The notes beneath the pieces were generated by a model. That model did no database searches and was not told the DNA's origin. It saw nothing but the letters and a program-made list of their open reading frames with translations. A DNA stretch of 5,557 nt from an uncultured Bacilli bacterium (GTDB lineage Bacteria; Bacillota_I; Bacilli_A; RF39; UBA660): the NCBI GenBank assembly GCA_947630415.1, contig CANRHM010000091.1:1-5557 (forward strand), in the 5' to 3' direction. A program made the position numbers and the translations under genes. This document shows positions 5,364 to 5,557 of this stretch, one piece after another. Each line of letters starts with the position of its first letter. Position 1 is the stretch's first letter.

Positions 5364-5557
5364 ATGAAAAAGGCACTCATAGTAATTCTTTCTATTGTTT
5401 TAGTAATCATTGTATTAGTAGGACTTAGATGGAGTTTTTATAAAAGCGAAGAACTTGCTCCTGAAGATAATGTAGATAAAGGTGAAGAAGTCTTAACTAT
5501 AGATGAAAAGGCAAAAAAACAATTAGAGGGCATGAGTTTGGATGAGAAAATAGGGCA
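5364..5557 (+). CDS. N-terminus of a probable glycoside hydrolase family 3 enzyme (partial)
   Basis: Only the first 64 codons lie in the window; the gene continues past the end. The ATG follows AGGAG (5352-5356) at 7 nt. Residues 4-20 form a strongly hydrophobic segment with no lipobox cysteine, so it is a signal anchor or uncleaved signal peptide. It is followed by an acidic spacer (about 29-48) and then KKQLEGMSLDEKIG (51-64). The pattern M-[ST]-L-[ED]-E-K-[IV]-G-Q is the usual opening of GH3 catalytic domains, such as NagZ-type beta-N-acetylhexosaminidases and beta-glucosidases, and the split last codon (CA.) is compatible with Gln or His. A surface-attached peptidoglycan- or glycan-cleaving enzyme is therefore likely, but this rests on one short motif. 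It lies in the same transcript as the thioredoxin-fold gene. Confidence 0.6.
   Translation, partial: MKKALIVILSIVLVIIVLVGLRWSFYKSEELAPEDNVDKGEEVLTIDEKAKKQLEGMSLDEKIG

Noticed and set aside
1..5557. CRISPR array, riboswitch or insertion sequence
   Set aside because: No spaced direct repeats, no recognisable riboswitch core before any gene, and no transposase reading frame were seen.

Overview
The window is AT-rich DNA with Bacillota-style signals: strong AGGAG-type ribosome binding sites, consensus-like sigma-A promoters with extended -10 elements, compact hairpin-plus-T-run terminators, and tRNA genes with encoded CCA ends. The gene content (ExoA-type AP endonuclease, FeoA/FeoB with a cysteine-rich gate, a membrane-tethered thioredoxin-fold protein) fits a low-GC, probably anaerobic or gut-associated Bacillota, perhaps Erysipelotrichia or a related Bacilli lineage. 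That placement is inference; no marker gene in the window fixes the taxon. The standard code is in use, since feoA ends in a TGA that overlaps the feoB start.

Layout: 1-156 holds two adjacent tRNA genes, Arg(ACG), which lacks its first two bases, and Pro(TGG), closed by a terminator at 167-189. 190-396 has no convincing gene but contains a large imperfect inverted repeat (268-374) and a short stretch complementary to the upstream tRNA-Arg. 397-1143 on the minus strand encodes a MutH-fold restriction endonuclease of the MvaI/BcnI type, with no methyltransferase beside it. A roughly 290 bp divergent intergenic region (1144-1436) carries promoters for both flanking genes and an 11-bp inverted repeat. 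1437-2192 is the exonuclease III/AP endonuclease gene, with a strong terminator at 2209-2242. 2320-4667 is the feoA-feoB ferrous iron transport operon, with 4-nt start/stop overlap, ended by a terminator at 4677-4706. The loop of that terminator appears to hold the -35 of the next promoter. 4738-5331 encodes a secreted, C-terminally membrane-anchored thioredoxin-fold protein with a CPHC centre. It is followed in the same transcript by the N-terminus of a probable glycoside hydrolase family 3 enzyme (5364 to the window end).

How they work together: feoA and feoB form one Fe(II) uptake unit. The thioredoxin-like and GH3-like genes form a probable second operon of cell-surface proteins. The endonuclease and the AP endonuclease are divergent, with separate promoters, and need not be functionally linked. 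Most of the window is ordinary core-genome content. The accessory-looking part is 190-1300: a lone restriction enzyme beside tRNA genes, plus the unexplained foldback sequence just downstream of it.
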